A DNA stretch of 64,000 nt from JADKAV01 sp037046735 (GTDB lineage Bacteria > Actinomycetota > Actinomycetes > S36-B12 > UBA10799). The notes beneath the pieces were generated by a model. It saw only the letters and a program-made list of their open reading frames with translations, was not told the DNA's origin and made no database searches. This document shows, piece after piece, positions 62,525 through 64,000 of the stretch (its first letter is position 1; the number at the start of each line of letters is the position of its first letter). The DNA lies in NCBI GenBank assembly GCA_037046735.1, contig JBAOHC010000027.1:682001-746000 (forward strand), in the 5' to 3' direction. The position numbers were made by a program, and so were the translations under genes.

Positions 62525-62830
62525 ACCTCTTTCGGGCGAGGATGTCCGCTCGTGCCTCATCGAGGTAGTCGGTGAGGTGTCGACTCCGTAGTTGGTCAGG
62601 ATGGTCTGGGTCCGCGATGAGGCAATCAAGCCATATCTGGCCTCTTGGTCTCCCTCGTACCTACAGCGATGTACCGCTTGGCTTCGTCAAGGTCTCGGGT
62701 CAAGTACAGCGGAAGAGCGTTCCCACGCACGAGCTGAGCAATCCGTGCCGCCGTGGCCAGGTTGCCCTGCAGCAACTCCCGCACCCAGTCGTGGAGGCGC
62801 TCAACTCGTTTGGAGCGGAGTGAACTTCAG
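62525..62830 (-). pseudogene. DUF2075-like (helicase-type) gene remnant
   Basis: The minus strand reads ERLHDWVRELLQGNLATAA, then LPLYLTRDLDEAKRYI, and after a frameshift near 62640 RYGLIASSRTQTILTNYGVD. The TRDLDEAKRY...RYGLIASS order is that of DUF2075 proteins, helicase-like components often found in defence or conflict islands. Only about 90 residues remain; start and catalytic motifs are gone. Confidence 0.55.
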
Positions 62831-63287
62831 GTCAAGCCTTGAGTCCGGGGTCACCTGAAGGTCGGGGAGTTCGTCCGCCTTCCGAGGAGGGCAATGGATC
62901 TGCCAATCCAACTGGGCCCCGGACGGCCTCGGCCCACGGCCCGATCCCGTTTCCTCATCAGCGTGGATTTCTTGGCCCTCACCGAGGAGGCCAACGAGAG
63001 CGCACCAGTCAGTGATCCTTTCCCTGATTGCGATAATCAGGTCGGGTTCGCTTGTTTCTCCCCTCTAGTAAGGCATGTCGGGTCCTGGCCAACGTCTTCG
63101 GCCGCCGGCCAGACCCTTCGGGATACGACGAGTAGGCATCACAACCTCCAACCAGACGAAGAACTCGTTGCGATGATCGCTGGAAACCGCCGGGCGGGAG
63201 AGGCAGTGTTATCCGCACGTTTCCTGACCATAGCTGTTTGCCTTTGGACCCGGCGCTCGAGTCAATTAATGGACGAAGAGAACTCAC
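62831..63287. other. About 450 bases without a gene
   Basis: No frame with family features, repeat or RNA is seen. It separates the DUF2075-like remnant from the RCC1 gene and may contain degraded sequence. Confidence 0.4.
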
Positions 63288-64000
63288 TCATCGCTGCCAC
63301 TTGTGGGCCCCGGACACCAGCACGGGCAGCGCTTGGTCTTGGTCGGACTCATTGCCCAACTGTCCTTCTCGATTACGGCCCCAACAGAAAGCCTGGCCCC
63401 CTTCATCGACGGCGCATGTGTGTCTGTTCCCAGCGGCGATCCTGACCATCCTCCGACTGGCAATCTCGCCCGCGACTTCGGTTGCTTGCTTCAACAAACT
63501 CCAGTTGTTCTGTTTCAACTGCCCGTTACCCAACTGCCCGAAGTAGCCGTTGCCCCAGCAGAAGGCCTTCCCGGAGGCATCGAGGCCGCATGAATGCGCT
63601 CCACCATCACTGCTGTAGCCGCCTCCAACGGTGATGGCGACCAAGAGCTTCCCGTTTGGCATCGCTCCAAGGGCGCCGAGCGGAGTCGGGTAGTTCATGG
63701 ATATGTTGCTAAGCGAGAAGGGATCATCGTTGTTGAGCACGCCCCAGCAGTAGGGCTCGCCTGAGCGTGCGAGGGCGCACGTCGCCTCACCCCCCCCTGA
63801 TAGCACAGCCAGGGCCTTCTCCTTGATGTAGTCGCTGGAATCGACGCGCACCGGCACCTCGGAGAACTGGAAGGGGAAGGACTGCTTGTTACCCAGTTGC
63901 CCGTGGTAACCATCCCCCCAGCAATAGGCCTGTCCGGCATCGTCGAGGGCGCACGCATGTGCCAGGCCCGCTGCCACCTCCACCAGTTTCGTACCGGCCA
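63288..64000 (-). CDS. RCC1-repeat protein, C-terminal part
   Basis: The frame is open to the end of the window, so the N-terminus lies beyond. Three to four RCC1 (beta-propeller blade) repeats are visible, each with a Cys-Trp-Gly core: YCWGDGYHGQLGN, PYCWGVLNND, AFCWGNGYFGQLGNG and AFCWGRNREGQLGN. The repeats alternate with ACAL/TCAL blocks. In actinobacteria such proteins are usually secreted and of unknown role; the visible part has no anchor. Confidence 0.85.
   Translation of the reverse strand, partial: AGTKLVEVAAGLAHACALDDAGQAYCWGDGYHGQLGNKQSFPFQFSEVPVRVDSSDYIKEKALAVLSGGGEATCALARSGEPYCWGVLNNDDPFSLSNISMNYPTPLGALGAMPNGKLLVAITVGGGYSSDGGAHSCGLDASGKAFCWGNGYFGQLGNGQLKQNNWSLLKQATEVAGEIASRRMVRIAAGNRHTCAVDEGGQAFCWGRNREGQLGNESDQDQALPVLVSGAHKWQR

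Overview
This window is chromosomal DNA from a high-GC actinobacterium. The indicators are a SigR/RsrA (mycothiol-type) sigma/anti-sigma pair, a 24-residue bL37 ribosomal protein gene, an actinobacterial biotin-synthase auxiliary protein and a block (sigma factor, SRAP, aroA, rsgA) ordered much as around sigH-aroA in mycobacteria. The genus cannot be told from the sequence.

Bases 1-17.7 kb are core chromosome: the end of an IlvG-like TPP enzyme, a thioesterase, a lone pilT, bL37, rsrA-sigR, an alpha/beta hydrolase, SRAP, a WS/DGAT-like acyltransferase, aroA-rsgA-hisN, two membrane proteins, a PIG-L deacetylase, a PAS-GGDEF-EAL gene split by a decayed insertion sequence, a P450, CsbD and an initiator tRNA with a strong terminator.

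Bases 17.7-25.7 kb are accessory DNA beside that tRNA: a field of CTATCGGC repeats that reverses orientation, a winged-HTH protein overlapping a tyrosine recombinase that carries several extra HTH modules, two uncharacterised genes, a hairpin-rich non-coding stretch and a complete IS3-type element with a -1 frameshift site. Bases 26.2-35.3 kb hold mostly secreted or membrane proteins of unknown function. Several are related to each other and several carry frameshifts. The last is a 963-aa nidogen-like/SGNH-hydrolase/PKD protein.

Bases 36.3-61.0 kb are the most unusual part. About 17 kb on the minus strand (56.9 to 39.9 kb) is one tightly packed gene series: a four-helix membrane protein, a membrane-anchored vWA protein, a 1177-aa tubulin-like protein, a large two-helix membrane protein, another membrane protein, a fibronectin-III-like protein, two uncharacterised proteins (one resembling GTPase-associated protein 1), a second vWA protein, a P-loop GTPase-like protein and a zinc-ribbon/TM protein. 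Around it lie at least five more zinc-ribbon/TM proteins, a peptidoglycan-binding protein, a DUF6777-like protein and a polysaccharide deacetylase. I infer an envelope-spanning NTPase machine in which tubulin-like and GTPase components act inside, and vWA, peptidoglycan-binding and other modules act outside. Related tubulin-like/GTPase/vWA sets have been predicted computationally in actinobacteria as conflict or signalling systems, but their function is not established. Three genes of the series contain about seven apparent frameshifts, which may be sequence errors or real decay.

Bases 61.0-64.0 kb are debris: a broken IS110-type transposase, a DUF2075-like remnant, and the end of an RCC1-repeat protein running off the window. 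No CRISPR array or rRNA was seen.
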